Positions 1-9,621 are shown, counted from the stretch's first letter. The stretch: DNA of 64,000 bases from Pleomorphovibrio marinus (GCF_003347495.1 NZ_QCXY01000001.1:372001-436000); one strand, 5' to 3'. Program-made: numbers and translations. The notes: generated from the letters alone by a model not told the origin.

Positions 1-820
1 AATGATGCACATCCCGCTGTGGAAATGGGATGACAATGTCATTATCCTCTAAGGCATTATTAATCTCCTCCATTTTGTCCCAATAAACAGGCCAGAGGTT
101 AGCGGCATCCGCCCAGCACCTTACCGAAAGGTCCAAGGAACTGTCCCCAAAGTTGGTGAACAGGACAACGGGTTCGGGATCAGCATGAATCCTGTCATCT
201 TTTTTCAACACATCCAGAATAACTTCCCTGGCTTTTTTTAGATTGGTACCGTAGGCCACCCCTACAGACATTTCCACCCTTCTTGTAGGCTTGGCAGAGA
301 AGTTGGTGATGTTGTTGTTAGCCAGTGCACCATTCGGAATTGTAACCACTTTATTGTCGAAATTTCTCACTTTGGTATAGAGGATATCGATTGATTCTAC
401 CCCTCCCAAAGTGCCTTGTGCATCTATGGTATCCCCCACTTTAAAGGGCTTGAACACCAAAATGAGCACCCCTCCAGCAAAGTTGGAGAGGGACCCCTGC
501 AAGGCCAATCCTACAGCCAAACCGGCTGCACCTAATACTGCAATAAAGGCCGTAACCTCTACGCCAAGAGTGGACAACACCGCTAGAATTAGCAGGACAT
601 ATAACAAGCCCTTCAAAAAACTCTTGAGAAAGGAAGAAAGAGATTTGTCAAAATCATACTTATCAAAGGCGGTGCCCAGAGCCTTAACAATAAACTTAAT
701 GATATATGCACCTATAAAATATAGGGCAACTGCTAATACGATTTTGGGGATTGCAACTAAAGAAAAGGCTAGCGCCCCATCCATTAAGCTTTCAATGGTG
801 CTTTCGTCTAATTCCATCAT
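1..820 (-). CDS. mscS: Small-conductance mechanosensitive channel, MscS family (3' end cut by window edge)
   Basis: Inner-membrane channel that opens under hypo-osmotic membrane tension. Reading the minus strand from tandem ATG codons (820 and 817) gives 273 residues with no stop before the window edge. Hydrophobic segments lie near residues 18-45, 70-88 and 92-123. The third is the Gly/Ala-rich pore helix (AVLGAAGLAVGLALQGS, about 94-110), which is the family hallmark. A beta domain follows, with the FKVGD and IPNG motifs (about 126-164), then an alpha/beta C-terminal domain. The visible end, PFPQRDVHH, matches the place where single-domain MscS proteins (about 280 residues) finish, so only a few residues are likely missing. 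Family assignment is firm. Confidence 0.9.
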   Translation of the reverse strand, partial: MMELDESTIESLMDGALAFSLVAIPKIVLAVALYFIGAYIIKFIVKALGTAFDKYDFDKSLSSFLKSFLKGLLYVLLILAVLSTLGVEVTAFIAVLGAAGLAVGLALQGSLSNFAGGVLILVFKPFKVGDTIDAQGTLGGVESIDILYTKVRNFDNKVVTIPNGALANNNITNFSAKPTRRVEMSVGVAYGTNLKKAREVILDVLKKDDRIHADPEPVVLFTNFGDSSLDLSVRCWADAANLWPVYWDKMEEINNALEDNDIVIPFPQRDVHH

Positions 821-872
821 TCTTTGCTTTTTTTAAACAGTTGGTAAATATTTATAAAAGGTTTTTTAAATT

Positions 873-1577
873 TTAATTTAATGCGCAAATGACCTGCCAA
901 CGAAAGGCCCAATGCCAGGAAATTTCTACTTTGGGTAAGTTTGCTTCTCTGCCAATCCTCTGCCAATCTTCTCTTACAAAGCTCCTTCTTACCGAAAGAG
1001 GAGCGTCGTTTTTAACCATTGGAGATCTGGAAAAACAGAAAGTCAGCCACTTAATACTGTGGTAAGCCAAGGCATGCCTATGGAGGTCGTTGACAATAAT
1101 ACCCAACCTTGCTTTATCTTTAAAAATACGAAACATTTTTATTAATTCCACATCATTGAAATGGTGGGTAAACAAGGTGCAGCACACCACATCCACCTTT
1201 TCTTTCAAAAACTCCGGATCGAATACGTTGAGCACCTGCCATTTCACCCCATCTAGGTGCGGGTGCCTTTCTTTGGCCAATTCAATGATATTGGGGTTTG
1301 CATCTATTCCCACAAATTTCATGGAATATTCATTTTTTTCCGCCCATGCCGCCATAGTGTTTATCATGTCTCCCCCACCACAGCCGATATCCGCGACTAC
1401 AATCGGGCCTTTCTGCCTGGCTCCCAGCAATTTCTTCAAACCGTTGGTTGTTACACTGTTCCCCCCCAACAACCTGTTGATGATTTTAAGTTCTTCCAAG
1501 GTCTGGAGTAGTTCCCCTCCACTACAAGAGAGGTCATCCATTTTTTCCTTTTCGTAACACCTTTGCTTTAAATTCAT
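873..1577 (-). CDS. Class I SAM-dependent methyltransferase of the type III PKS locus
   Basis: Likely methylates the product of the upstream type III polyketide synthase. The SAM-binding loop is VADIGCGGGD (residues 61-70), followed by an acidic motif II (GIDANP) and an LFTHHF segment typical of class I methyltransferases. Its first codon overlaps the PKS stop as ATGA, so the two are probably translationally coupled. A second in-frame ATG at residue 13 has a better A/G-rich leader and could be the true start. No membrane segment is obvious. The substrate is inferred from context only; an O- or C-methyltransferase acting on an alkyl-resorcinol or pyrone is the natural guess. Confidence 0.8.
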   Translation of the reverse strand: MNLKQRCYEKEKMDDLSCSGGELLQTLEELKIINRLLGGNSVTTNGLKKLLGARQKGPIVVADIGCGGGDMINTMAAWAEKNEYSMKFVGIDANPNIIELAKERHPHLDGVKWQVLNVFDPEFLKEKVDVVCCTLFTHHFNDVELIKMFRIFKDKARLGIIVNDLHRHALAYHSIKWLTFCFSRSPMVKNDAPLSVRRSFVREDWQRIGREANLPKVEISWHWAFRWQVICALN

Positions 1578-2656
1578 CCTTTTTTTTCTATCAAAAGAGT
1601 TTCCATCGTTAGTCCAGGGCCAAAACCCATGGAAAGTACGTCACCAGACACCAAGGGATCCTGCAGGATAGCAGCAAAAACAAACAAAATTGAAACTGAG
1701 GACATATTCCCGAACGACTTGAGCACATGGTGTGCATGTCTGTTCTGTTCCCATGGGATACCCAATGCCTGTTCTACCTTCTTGAGGATTTGGGTTCCTC
1801 CCGGGTGAATGGCAAAATGCTTGATCTTTTCCAAGAAAAAACGCTTCTCCAGCTTTTCCCGAAGAAACTGAATGCCTGTGTCCAATAGTTCGGGTACGTA
1901 TTTGGTTAGTTTCATCTCAAAGCCATGGTCACCGATATTCCAAGCCATGTCCTCATCCCCGTCGCTGAAAATTTGACTTTGATAATCTTTGATTTTCAGG
2001 CCATGGGAGGATTGCATCATCATTAATGCGGCTGCTCCGTCCCCGAAAAGGGCATTGGCCAAAAGGTTATCCTCGTTGTATACTTTTTGAAAATGAATGG
2101 TACACAACTCCACTGCCAATACTAATACCTTGGCATTTTTCTGGCTCTTCAATATCCTATCTGCCAACTTAATCCCGTTAAAGGCCGCATAACAACCCAT
2201 AAAATGAATGGCATACCGCTCAATGGTATTGGCAAAACCCATCTTAGCAATAATTTCCATTTCCACCCCTGGTGCATACATGCCCGTACAACTCACCAAA
2301 ATAAGATGGGTGACTTCGCTTGCTTCCACTTCTGAATCCTCCAGGCATTTGGAAATGGCCTTTTCCGCAAGGCCTGGGGCCATATTTCTGAAAACCTCCA
2401 TCCTTCTTTTTGTACTCGGAAAAGGCTCAAGGCTCTTGTTTTTTGGAAAAAACGCAAATTCTTCGGGATTCTGAAAATGGAAATCGCTTAATACGCTGAA
2501 CCGGCTTTCTATACCGGAAATTCTATAAATAAACTGTAATTTCCTTTTCTCCTCCGATCCCAATCCATGTGCCATGGCCATGAACTCCCCTATTTTGGCT
2601 TGAGGAATGGCTTCTCCAGGGTTAGAGGTACCAATGGCCACGATATGGTTGTCCAT
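1574..2656 (-). CDS. Type III polyketide synthase (chalcone/stilbene synthase-like)
   Basis: Homodimeric ketosynthase that extends an acyl-CoA starter with malonyl-CoA and cyclises the chain. The catalytic triad is visible in 360-residue numbering: Cys123 in LVSCTG, His284 in AIHPGG and Asn317 in SFGNMSS. The GFGPG motif near the C-terminus is also present. The frame stays open upstream to 2731, but the start at 2656 (MDNHIVAIGTSNPGE) fits the family N-terminus and leaves a 90-bp gap to the divergent prenyltransferase gene. It overlaps the methyltransferase by 4 bp. Related bacterial enzymes make alkylresorcinols or alkylpyrones; the actual product is unknown. Confidence 0.9.
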   Translation of the reverse strand: MDNHIVAIGTSNPGEAIPQAKIGEFMAMAHGLGSEEKRKLQFIYRISGIESRFSVLSDFHFQNPEEFAFFPKNKSLEPFPSTKRRMEVFRNMAPGLAEKAISKCLEDSEVEASEVTHLILVSCTGMYAPGVEMEIIAKMGFANTIERYAIHFMGCYAAFNGIKLADRILKSQKNAKVLVLAVELCTIHFQKVYNEDNLLANALFGDGAAALMMMQSSHGLKIKDYQSQIFSDGDEDMAWNIGDHGFEMKLTKYVPELLDTGIQFLREKLEKRFFLEKIKHFAIHPGGTQILKKVEQALGIPWEQNRHAHHVLKSFGNMSSVSILFVFAAILQDPLVSGDVLSMGFGPGLTMETLLIEKKG

Positions 2657-2746
2657 CTGTTTTTTTTTATGGTAAATAGTTGTAGCTTTCAAGATAAGTA
2701 AAAAACAGGAGTGACCAAGATTTGTTACCATTGAATTCTATTTATT

Positions 2747-3631
2747 ATGTTTACCAAATCCTCCTGGAAGCATTTGCGCATTCCATTTTCCATTTACCTT
2801 CTGCCTGTTTTCCTTTTTTCCACCGCAATTTCCCGGGATTTCACCGCATATCACTTGGTAATAGTATTTGTTTCCCTGCACCTTTTTCTCTATCCATCAA
2901 GCAACAGTTATAATTCTTATTTTGATAAAGACGAAGGAAGTATAGGGGGATTAAAAAATCCGCCGAAGGTCTCCAAAGATCTTTATGCACTCTCCATGCT
3001 GTTTTTTGGACTTGCACTATTGATGGGCTTGTTGGTTAATTGGCAATATATGTCCATGATGCTAATCTATGGCGTGGTTTCAATGGCCTATAGCCACCCA
3101 TCTATAAGGCTTAAGAAATATCCTGTAGTAAGTTGGCTCACAGCAGGGTTTTTTCAGGGCTATTTCACCTTTATCATGTCCTATGCTGGGATAAATGCCT
3201 TGGGCTGGGAAGTCTTTTTTGATTACAGTGTCAATATACCCGGTCTTCTCACCACTTTATTGCTTTTGGGTTCCTACCCTCTAACTCAGGTGTACCAACA
3301 TGAGGAAGACCGAAAGAGAGGGGACAAAACCCTAAGCCTGAAGCTAGGGGTGATGGGAACCTTCGGTTTTGCAGGAATTTGGTTTTTTTTGGCCGGAGCT
3401 GCATTTTGGGTTTACTTCTATAGCGTTGGCAATGAAGCTTTGGGGTGGGTTTTTCTAGGAAGCATGCTTCCAGTCGTATTATACTTTTTCCTTTGGTTCG
3501 TATTCGTGAAAAAAGATCCGGAAAAATACGTGTGCTTTGAATGGGCCATGGGCATGAACAATGTCTCTGCTTTCTTCCTCAATGCATTTTTCCTATATCA
3601 CATTTGGGCCAATTACCCCATATACCTCTAA
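2747..3631 (+). CDS. UbiA-family prenyltransferase
   Basis: Integral membrane transferase that attaches an isoprenoid chain to an aromatic acceptor. About eight hydrophobic segments span 294 residues. The two Mg-diphosphate motifs are recognisable in variant form: NSYNSYFDKDEG (53-64) in place of NDxxDxxxD, and QHEEDRKRGDKT (184-195). The gene is divergent from the type III PKS with a 90-bp shared promoter region, and ends 1 bp before the end of the convergent alpha/beta hydrolase gene. The context suggests the acceptor is the polyketide made next door, giving a meroterpenoid-like lipid. That role is inference; family membership is well supported. Confidence 0.8.
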   Translation: MFTKSSWKHLRIPFSIYLLPVFLFSTAISRDFTAYHLVIVFVSLHLFLYPSSNSYNSYFDKDEGSIGGLKNPPKVSKDLYALSMLFFGLALLMGLLVNWQYMSMMLIYGVVSMAYSHPSIRLKKYPVVSWLTAGFFQGYFTFIMSYAGINALGWEVFFDYSVNIPGLLTTLLLLGSYPLTQVYQHEEDRKRGDKTLSLKLGVMGTFGFAGIWFFLAGAAFWVYFYSVGNEALGWVFLGSMLPVVLYFFLWFVFVKKDPEKYVCFEWAMGMNNVSAFFLNAFFLYHIWANYPIYL

Positions 3632-3632
3632 T

Positions 3633-4403
3633 CTATTTGGCCTTAGTAATAAATTGCTGCAAAAAAACCAGGGTTTCGTTGGGCTTCTCAAACATCCCCA
3701 TATGGCCACATTGCTTGATTTCCAGGTAATCGTCCACCCAATCCTGGTGTTGCCTGCTCGCGGTGATGGATACCGCAGTGTCAAACTCCCCAGCGATAAA
3801 ACACTTTTTGCCGGTGAACTTTTTAAGCACATCTACCCTGTCGGGCCGGTCTCGCATAGCCTTGGAATAGGCGATGATGGTTTCTGAGGGGATATCTTTA
3901 CCCCTCAGAATAAGTTTTGCAATAGTCCCTTTATGCCTTTCAAGGTGCGGGCCTGAAAAAAGCTGTGGAATAAAGTTTTCCACAAATGGCCCTGAACCGT
4001 AGTTTTCTACAAACTTCACGGCTTTTTCTCTTACCAGTTTTTTTTGCTTGTTATCGGGAAATGCGGTAGAATGAAACAACCCCACAGCTTTGATGTTTTC
4101 ACTGGCCATGGCCAAAATAGCCAAAGCCACATAGCCTCCCAGTGAATGGCCTATGAGTATGGGGTCTTTAATATTCAAGTCAGCCAACCATTTCACCATT
4201 TGCTCCGCCACAAAATCAATTGTGAAAGGATCTCCTTTTGTCAACTTAGACTCCCCGAAGCCGGGTAAATCAGGGCAGAACACTTGACCCGAATAGGATA
4301 AAGCAGGTTGGAAATCCTCCCAAAGCTCTTTGGTTTCACAGAAACCATGGATAAGGATTACGGGTTGTCCAGTTCCAAGGGAACTGAATGCAATATCAGG
4401 CAT
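3633..4403 (-). CDS. Alpha/beta-fold hydrolase
   Basis: A 256-residue cytoplasmic hydrolase without signal peptide. The oxyanion HG motif is at 19-20, the nucleophile elbow GHSLGG places Ser at 87, the acid is probably Asp208 (GEFDTA), and the base is His234 (CGHMGMFEKP). This full triad and spacing are those of the MhpC/BioH-like esterases. It overlaps the upstream GH5 gene by 8 bp, so the two are likely cotranscribed. The substrate cannot be told from sequence. A role in the polyketide pathway is possible because of position but not supported by motif. Confidence 0.85.
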   Translation of the reverse strand: MPDIAFSSLGTGQPVILIHGFCETKELWEDFQPALSYSGQVFCPDLPGFGESKLTKGDPFTIDFVAEQMVKWLADLNIKDPILIGHSLGGYVALAILAMASENIKAVGLFHSTAFPDNKQKKLVREKAVKFVENYGSGPFVENFIPQLFSGPHLERHKGTIAKLILRGKDIPSETIIAYSKAMRDRPDRVDVLKKFTGKKCFIAGEFDTAVSITASRQHQDWVDDYLEIKQCGHMGMFEKPNETLVFLQQFITKAK

Positions 4404-5556
4404 ATTTTTGTAGTAGGGTCAGCAGTTTTCTGTCTAACTTTTCCCCGTACCAATCTTCATAATCCACGTCGGCACGGCCAGAGTTAAGTAGACCAAATGT
4501 ACCTGAAAATTCCCAAAGGCCAAAACCAATCCCATTTTGGTGCAAAACTCCCAATACATCTCCGAACCAGGCAAGGAACACATCATGCGGGGTCTTATTA
4601 TAACAGCCGCATTCCCCACAATGAACACCTACACCTTTTTTTATTAAGGCTACCCAAGGGGCATAATGCTTTTCCACATCCTCTCTTCCATAATACCTTT
4701 CATTGTATTCCCCTGGCCACTCCACGGAGGGAAGGTCTTCCGGGTGTTGATACACCCAACTGGCCTTGTAATGGGAAATGTGAGACGGAAAGTAACCCCT
4801 GCAACTTTGTCCTAAATCCAGGTCCGCAATCTCCGGTACTGCGGTGCCGCCACCACCATTTCCATTGGAAATGACCAAACGCTTCTTGTCCACAGTACGG
4901 ATGGCATCAAGCCCCACTTTTGCCACTTGTCTATACTCCTCCACGGGAACTGGTCCACCAGGTGAATGTTGGTTGTTGGGATCCTCCCTTTTAAAGGGTT
5001 CATTCACCAAGTCGAAACTCATTTTCTTGGGCGAAATGTTCTTGTAGCGCTTTGCCCACATTTTCCAATGCTCTGCAAATGCCTCCTGCGCTTCCTTATC
5101 TTCCCAGAGGTTAAAAGGCTCCTCAAAACCTGCATTGATACAGAAACCAGGTGCACGATGGAGATTAAGGCTCACGTGCAGGTTATACTTGTGGGCCATT
5201 TCCACTAAACTATCTATCTCTTGTAGGCGATTTTCGTCAAAGTTCAAGGTCTCATCTGGCTTGATGGCCCTGGATCTGTCAAACTTCAGGTAACTGGGGT
5301 ATGAAATGGGAATCCTCACAAAATCAAACCCCCAATCTTCCATCCATTTAAAGTATTCTTCTTTGTTTTTTCGGCCTTTGTCCGCATCTGGGGAGAAAAA
5401 ATCCAAGAGGTTGAACCCCCTCCATTTGGGAAGTTTGTTTTTGGGCTTCTCCAGCTGATGGGCATAACCTCCCTGTGTCATACCCAGACCCACACCTGCG
5501 GTGAGTAGAGCTGCATTTTTAAGAAAATCTCTTCTGGTTTTTGGGTGAAAATCCAT
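4396..5556 (-). CDS. Glycoside hydrolase family 5 (cellulase-like), exported
   Basis: Endo-type glycosidase with the (beta/alpha)8 fold. The N-terminus RRDFLKNAALLTAGVG is a Tat-type signal, so the enzyme is probably exported folded. The general acid/base is Glu186 in FDLVNEPF, and the nucleophile is probably Glu315 in GVHCGECG. The other GH5 signposts are present: RIPISYP near 81 and HRAPG near 133. Length (386) fits a single catalytic domain without a binding module. It may act on beta-glucan or mannan, but subfamily cannot be read by eye. It overlaps the following hydrolase gene by 8 bp. Confidence 0.85.
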   Translation of the reverse strand: MDFHPKTRRDFLKNAALLTAGVGLGMTQGGYAHQLEKPKNKLPKWRGFNLLDFFSPDADKGRKNKEEYFKWMEDWGFDFVRIPISYPSYLKFDRSRAIKPDETLNFDENRLQEIDSLVEMAHKYNLHVSLNLHRAPGFCINAGFEEPFNLWEDKEAQEAFAEHWKMWAKRYKNISPKKMSFDLVNEPFKREDPNNQHSPGGPVPVEEYRQVAKVGLDAIRTVDKKRLVISNGNGGGGTAVPEIADLDLGQSCRGYFPSHISHYKASWVYQHPEDLPSVEWPGEYNERYYGREDVEKHYAPWVALIKKGVGVHCGECGCYNKTPHDVFLAWFGDVLGVLHQNGIGFGLWEFSGTFGLLNSGRADVDYEDWYGEKLDRKLLTLLQKYA

Positions 5557-5677
5557 AGCTTCGATAAAATAGGTTTAGGTAATTATTAAATTTCCTTTGT
5601 GGACTACCCTAAAACTAATAATATAGATTAACTATGAAAACACATTTATTATAAACGGATCAATCGTTTTGTACAAA

Positions 5678-7600
5678 TCAGCTATATTTCCCCACACGTG
5701 CAGGCTCCATCATGTTCCTGATCGTGTTGGCAATTCCAGCAGGGTCAAACCCGCATTCCCTATGAAGCTGAAATTGCTCTCCATGCTCAATCACTTCGTC
5801 CGGGATACCAAGCCTTTTCACTTGGGCACTATACCCATTATCTACCATCCATTCGAGCACAGCACTACCAAAGCCTCCCATAAGGCATCCATCCTCCAAA
5901 GTGACTACTTTTTTAAATTTCCCAAAAATCTCATGCAGCATCTCTTCGTCCAGTGGTTTCACAAAGCGCATATCGTAGTGAGCAGGAAAAACCCCCTCTT
6001 TTAACAACTCTTTACTAGCCTGCTCCACATAATTCCCAATATGCCCTATACTTAACACGGCTATATCTTCCCCATCTTGTAGGATTCTACCTTTCCCTGT
6101 AGGAATTTCCTGAAATTCTTTCCTCCAATCATGCATCACACCCTGCCCTCGCGGATACCTTATGGAGTATGGGCCATCGTGCAATGTGGCGGAGTACATT
6201 AGGTTTCTCAGTTCCTCCTCATTCATGGGGGCACTTACCACCAAGTTGGGGATACAACGGAAAAAAGCTAAATCATAAGCACCGTGGTGCGTGGGGCCAT
6301 CGGCACCTGCAAATCCAGCTCTATCCAAACAAAAAATGACAGGCAAATCCTGCAAACAAACGTCATGTATCACCTGGTCATAGGCGCGTTGCATAAAGGT
6401 ACTATATATGTTACAAAAGGGCTTTAGCCCCTGAGTGGCTAGACCCGCAGAAAAGGTCACTGCATGTTGTTCGGCAATTCCTACATCAAATGAACGCTCG
6501 GGAAATGCTTTCATCATCAGGTTCATGGAAGAACCCGAAGGCATGGCCGGGGTAACCCCCACTATGGTTTTATCCCTTTCGGCTAATTCCACAAGGGTAT
6601 GGCCAAAAACATCTTGGTATTTGGGTGCCTGCGGGGTAGTGGGTATTTTTTTTGCTATCTCCCCGGTAATCTTATCGAATTTTCCAGGGGCGTGCCATTT
6701 GGTCTGGTCTTTTTCCGCTGGGCCATATCCCTTGCCCTTCATGGTGACACAATGCAGAATCTTGGGGCCTGGAATATCCCTCAAGTCGGAAAGAATCTCC
6801 ACCAGATGGTGGACATCATGACCATCCACTGGGCCAAAATACCTTAGATTAAGCGATTCAAAGAGGTTGCTTTGTTTAAGCAATGCAGACTTGATAGCAC
6901 CTTCCACTTTGGATACCACATCCTGAGCGCTAAAACCAAACTTGCTAATCTTTCCCAGTAAATTCCATACTTCATCCTTCACCTTATTATAGGTATGGGA
7001 GGTAGTAATATCGGTTAGGTAGTCTTTCAATGCCCCAACATTGGGATCAATTGACATACAGTTGTCATTCAAAATAATGAGCAGGTTGCTGTCAGAAACA
7101 CCAGCGTGGTTCATTGCTTCAAACGCCATACCCCCGGTGAGGGCTCCGTCACCAATGACAGCTACATGCTGACGATGGTTTTCCCTCTTGTATTTGGAAG
7201 CCATTGCCATGCCTAGTGCTGCGGATATGGAAGTACTGGAATGTCCTACTCCAAAAGAATCATAGGGGCTTTCTTTTCTTTTTGGAAAACCAGACAACCC
7301 TTTGTAGAGTCGGTTGGTATGGAATTTTTGCCTTCTACCTGTGAGTATTTTATGTCCATAAGCTTGATGACCTACGTCCCAGATTAGCTGATCATCGGGG
7401 GTATTTAGCACATAATGCAGAGCCACTGTGAGCTCTACCACTCCCAACCCAGCACCAAAATGTCCTCCATACACCGATACCGTATCAATAATAAACTGTC
7501 TAAGTTCATCACAGATCTGTATCAATTCATCCTTCTTGAATTGTCTCAAATCACCTGGTTCTTGGATTTGAGCCAGAAGCTTTCCGGGTTCTATCAGCAT
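5678..7600 (-). CDS. dxs: 1-deoxy-D-xylulose-5-phosphate synthase
   Basis: First enzyme of the MEP pathway: condenses pyruvate and glyceraldehyde 3-phosphate using thiamine diphosphate. The TPP motif GDGALTGGMAFEA...NDN lies at 150-180, preceded by DVGHQAYGHKILTGR (75-89). The transketolase-like pyrimidine domain follows with GIAEQHAV and the DRAG(F)AGADGPTHHG segment. Length of 640 is standard. It supplies isoprenoid precursors, which is also what a prenyltransferase such as the one at 2747 would need, although the genes are not in one operon. The 186-bp region upstream is shared with divergent scpA. Confidence 0.97.
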   Translation of the reverse strand: MLIEPGKLLAQIQEPGDLRQFKKDELIQICDELRQFIIDTVSVYGGHFGAGLGVVELTVALHYVLNTPDDQLIWDVGHQAYGHKILTGRRQKFHTNRLYKGLSGFPKRKESPYDSFGVGHSSTSISAALGMAMASKYKRENHRQHVAVIGDGALTGGMAFEAMNHAGVSDSNLLIILNDNCMSIDPNVGALKDYLTDITTSHTYNKVKDEVWNLLGKISKFGFSAQDVVSKVEGAIKSALLKQSNLFESLNLRYFGPVDGHDVHHLVEILSDLRDIPGPKILHCVTMKGKGYGPAEKDQTKWHAPGKFDKITGEIAKKIPTTPQAPKYQDVFGHTLVELAERDKTIVGVTPAMPSGSSMNLMMKAFPERSFDVGIAEQHAVTFSAGLATQGLKPFCNIYSTFMQRAYDQVIHDVCLQDLPVIFCLDRAGFAGADGPTHHGAYDLAFFRCIPNLVVSAPMNEEELRNLMYSATLHDGPYSIRYPRGQGVMHDWRKEFQEIPTGKGRILQDGEDIAVLSIGHIGNYVEQASKELLKEGVFPAHYDMRFVKPLDEEMLHEIFGKFKKVVTLEDGCLMGGFGSAVLEWMVDNGYSAQVKRLGIPDEVIEHGEQFQLHRECGFDPAGIANTIRNMMEPARVGKYS

Positions 7601-7733
7601 TTTTCGTTTACGTAGTTAAAAATATTAAACCTCGGCTTTAGGATATTGTTTTAATATTAACTATAAAAACCAGGCCAACCAAAGTTCCATCAGGAAATTA
7701 TTGCGGTTCATATTAAAATACCCAGATATGTAA

Positions 7734-7741
7734 TATCTTTG
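7734..7741 (+). promoter_or_regulatory. Possible -7 element upstream of scpA
   Basis: TATCTTTG matches the Bacteroidota -7 consensus TAnnTTTG and lies 45 bp before the GTG start of scpA. No TTG box is found at the usual 19-23 nt spacing, so the call is weak. Confidence 0.3.
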
Positions 7742-7786
7742 AATTTAATTTAGAAGGCAAAATTAATCAAAAAATTACATTTTCCA

Positions 7787-8533
7787 GTGAGTTTTGAAAT
7801 CAAATTGCCCCTTTTCGAAGGTCCTTTTGACCTGATGCTCTTCTTTATCGAGAGGGACGAGTTGGATATTTATGATATTCCCATAGCCAAGATCACCAAT
7901 GATTTCCTGGATTACCTTTTGCAACTGGAAAAAATGGAAATCGAGGTAGCCAGTGAATTCATCCTTTTTGCCGCCACTCTTATGAAGATCAAATCCAGGA
8001 TGCTTTTGCCCAGGCCGGAGTTGAACGAGGAGGGGGAAGAGATAGATCCCCGGGAGGAACTGATACGGCACCTGTTGGAGTACAAGAAGTACAAATCCGT
8101 GATAGGGGAACTCTCCCAACTGGAGGAATCCCGGCTATCAAAATGGAAAAGAGGCAACGTGATGGACGAACTCAAAAACATCAGCAAATTGGACGATGTT
8201 GATGCGGAAATGCAAGACCTGGACCTGTACAAGCTGCTCAAAGTATTTCAGCGGGTAATGGGAAAATACGCAGCCCGCACAGATGAAACCAAACACACCG
8301 TAATCCAATACCCATATACCATTGAGCAGCAAAAAAGCCTGGTCTTGGAACAACTTATCGCAAAACCACGGATTCCATTTACCGACTTTATTGAAATGAA
8401 ACCGGACAAAATATTTGTTATATATACCTTTCTGGCCATTTTGGAGTTATTACAACTGGCCCTAGTTACAATTAAGATCGGAGAAGGATTCAATAATTTC
8501 TGGGTGGAAAAATTGGAGGCTGTCACTGCTTAA
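7787..8533 (+). CDS. scpA: Segregation and condensation protein A
   Basis: Kleisin subunit that bridges SMC heads together with ScpB to condense and segregate chromosomes. The N-terminal SMC-binding region is recognisable (FEIKLPLFEGPFDLMLFFIE), followed by the MEIASEF-like MEIEVASEFILFAATLMKIKS helix and an acidic middle. The C-terminal winged helix is around 190-245. The start is GTG, because no ATG precedes the conserved N-terminus. Length (248) is typical. The next gene begins only 8 bp after the stop, suggesting cotranscription. No scpB is in this window. Confidence 0.93.
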   Translation: MSFEIKLPLFEGPFDLMLFFIERDELDIYDIPIAKITNDFLDYLLQLEKMEIEVASEFILFAATLMKIKSRMLLPRPELNEEGEEIDPREELIRHLLEYKKYKSVIGELSQLEESRLSKWKRGNVMDELKNISKLDDVDAEMQDLDLYKLLKVFQRVMGKYAARTDETKHTVIQYPYTIEQQKSLVLEQLIAKPRIPFTDFIEMKPDKIFVIYTFLAILELLQLALVTIKIGEGFNNFWVEKLEAVTA

Positions 8534-8541
8534 TTGTGCTT

Positions 8542-9621
8542 ATGAAATTAGATAACAAGGAAATTTTTAAAACACTAAACCCGAATAAGGTATGGGTACC
8601 CGTTTCCATAGGTTTAGGGATTGTCTTTTTGATGTTTTACCTGGACCCAAATGTAAGCAGCAGGACACTTCGTGGGGTTTTTGATGCTACCTGGTATTAT
8701 CTGCTATTGGCAGTCTTTTTTATTTTCATGAGGGATGCCGGATATGTGTTCCGAATAAGGGAGATCACCGACAAGGAACTTACCTGGGTGAGGGCCATCT
8801 ATGTAATCATTTTATGGGAATTTGCTTCGGCAGTGACTCCTTCCATAGTCGGTGGTACAGCAGTAGCGGTATTTATCCTCCACAAGGAAGGAATACCCCT
8901 TGGCAAAGCCTTAGCCTATGTGATGCTCACCGCTATCATGGACAACTTGTTTTTCGTGATTGGCGCCCCTATTATCCTTTTCTTTGCCCAAGGCCATATC
9001 TTCCCGGAAAGCAGGGTGTTGGAATTGAGGTTAGGATCCTCCCTGGAATACCTGTTTTGGCTTAGCTACTTCCTGTATGCTTTGTACTCGTTTTTAATGG
9101 CCTCCGCCTTGTTTTACAGACCCCGGGTATTCAAATGGATCTTGCTCAAGATCTTTTCCATCCGATGGATACGCAAATGGAAATACCAGGCCAATACCTA
9201 CGGGGATCAAATCATCGAAGCCTCTGCGGAACTGAAAGGGAAGAATGCCAAATATTGGATATTGATCGTTATTTCGACAATTTTTATTTGGTGTTCGCGC
9301 TATTTTATGTTGAACGCACTGATTTCTGCCTATGAAACCCAGTCCATGTTTAACCACATCATCATTTTCGCCAGGCAGATTATCATGTGGATAGTGATGA
9401 TGATTTCCCCCACTCCCGGCAGCAGCGGCACCGCGGAATTCTTCTTCGCACAGTTCTTCAACCAGTTTCTTACCGGGTACACCTTTGTAACCAGCATTCT
9501 ATGGAGGGTGTTTTCTTACTACCCCTATTTGATACTGGGAGCCATCTTCCTTCCCAAATGGATCCGGCAGGTGTTTTTCAAAAAGAAAAAGAAGAATATA
9601 GAAGGAAAAGGCAAGGGTTAA
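8542..9621 (+). CDS. Lysylphosphatidylglycerol synthase TM-region (UPF0104-like) membrane protein
   Basis: Polytopic inner-membrane protein with about eight hydrophobic segments, resembling the flippase-like N-terminal half of MprF. Family signposts include ASAVTPSIVGGTAVAVFIL (about 95-113) and the late SPTPGSSGTAEFFFAQFF segment, which is characteristic of the family. No aminoacyltransferase domain follows, so it cannot lysinylate lipids itself. The C-terminus is a lysine-rich tail. A GTG six bases upstream (8536) is an alternative start; ATG was preferred. It probably moves or handles a lipid, but the substrate is unknown. Confidence 0.8.
   Translation: MKLDNKEIFKTLNPNKVWVPVSIGLGIVFLMFYLDPNVSSRTLRGVFDATWYYLLLAVFFIFMRDAGYVFRIREITDKELTWVRAIYVIILWEFASAVTPSIVGGTAVAVFILHKEGIPLGKALAYVMLTAIMDNLFFVIGAPIILFFAQGHIFPESRVLELRLGSSLEYLFWLSYFLYALYSFLMASALFYRPRVFKWILLKIFSIRWIRKWKYQANTYGDQIIEASAELKGKNAKYWILIVISTIFIWCSRYFMLNALISAYETQSMFNHIIIFARQIIMWIVMMISPTPGSSGTAEFFFAQFFNQFLTGYTFVTSILWRVFSYYPYLILGAIFLPKWIRQVFFKKKKKNIEGKGKG

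Noticed and set aside
411-836. Plus-strand open frame of about 140 codons
   Set aside because: It lies antisense to the MscS channel gene, whose minus-strand frame has clear family motifs.
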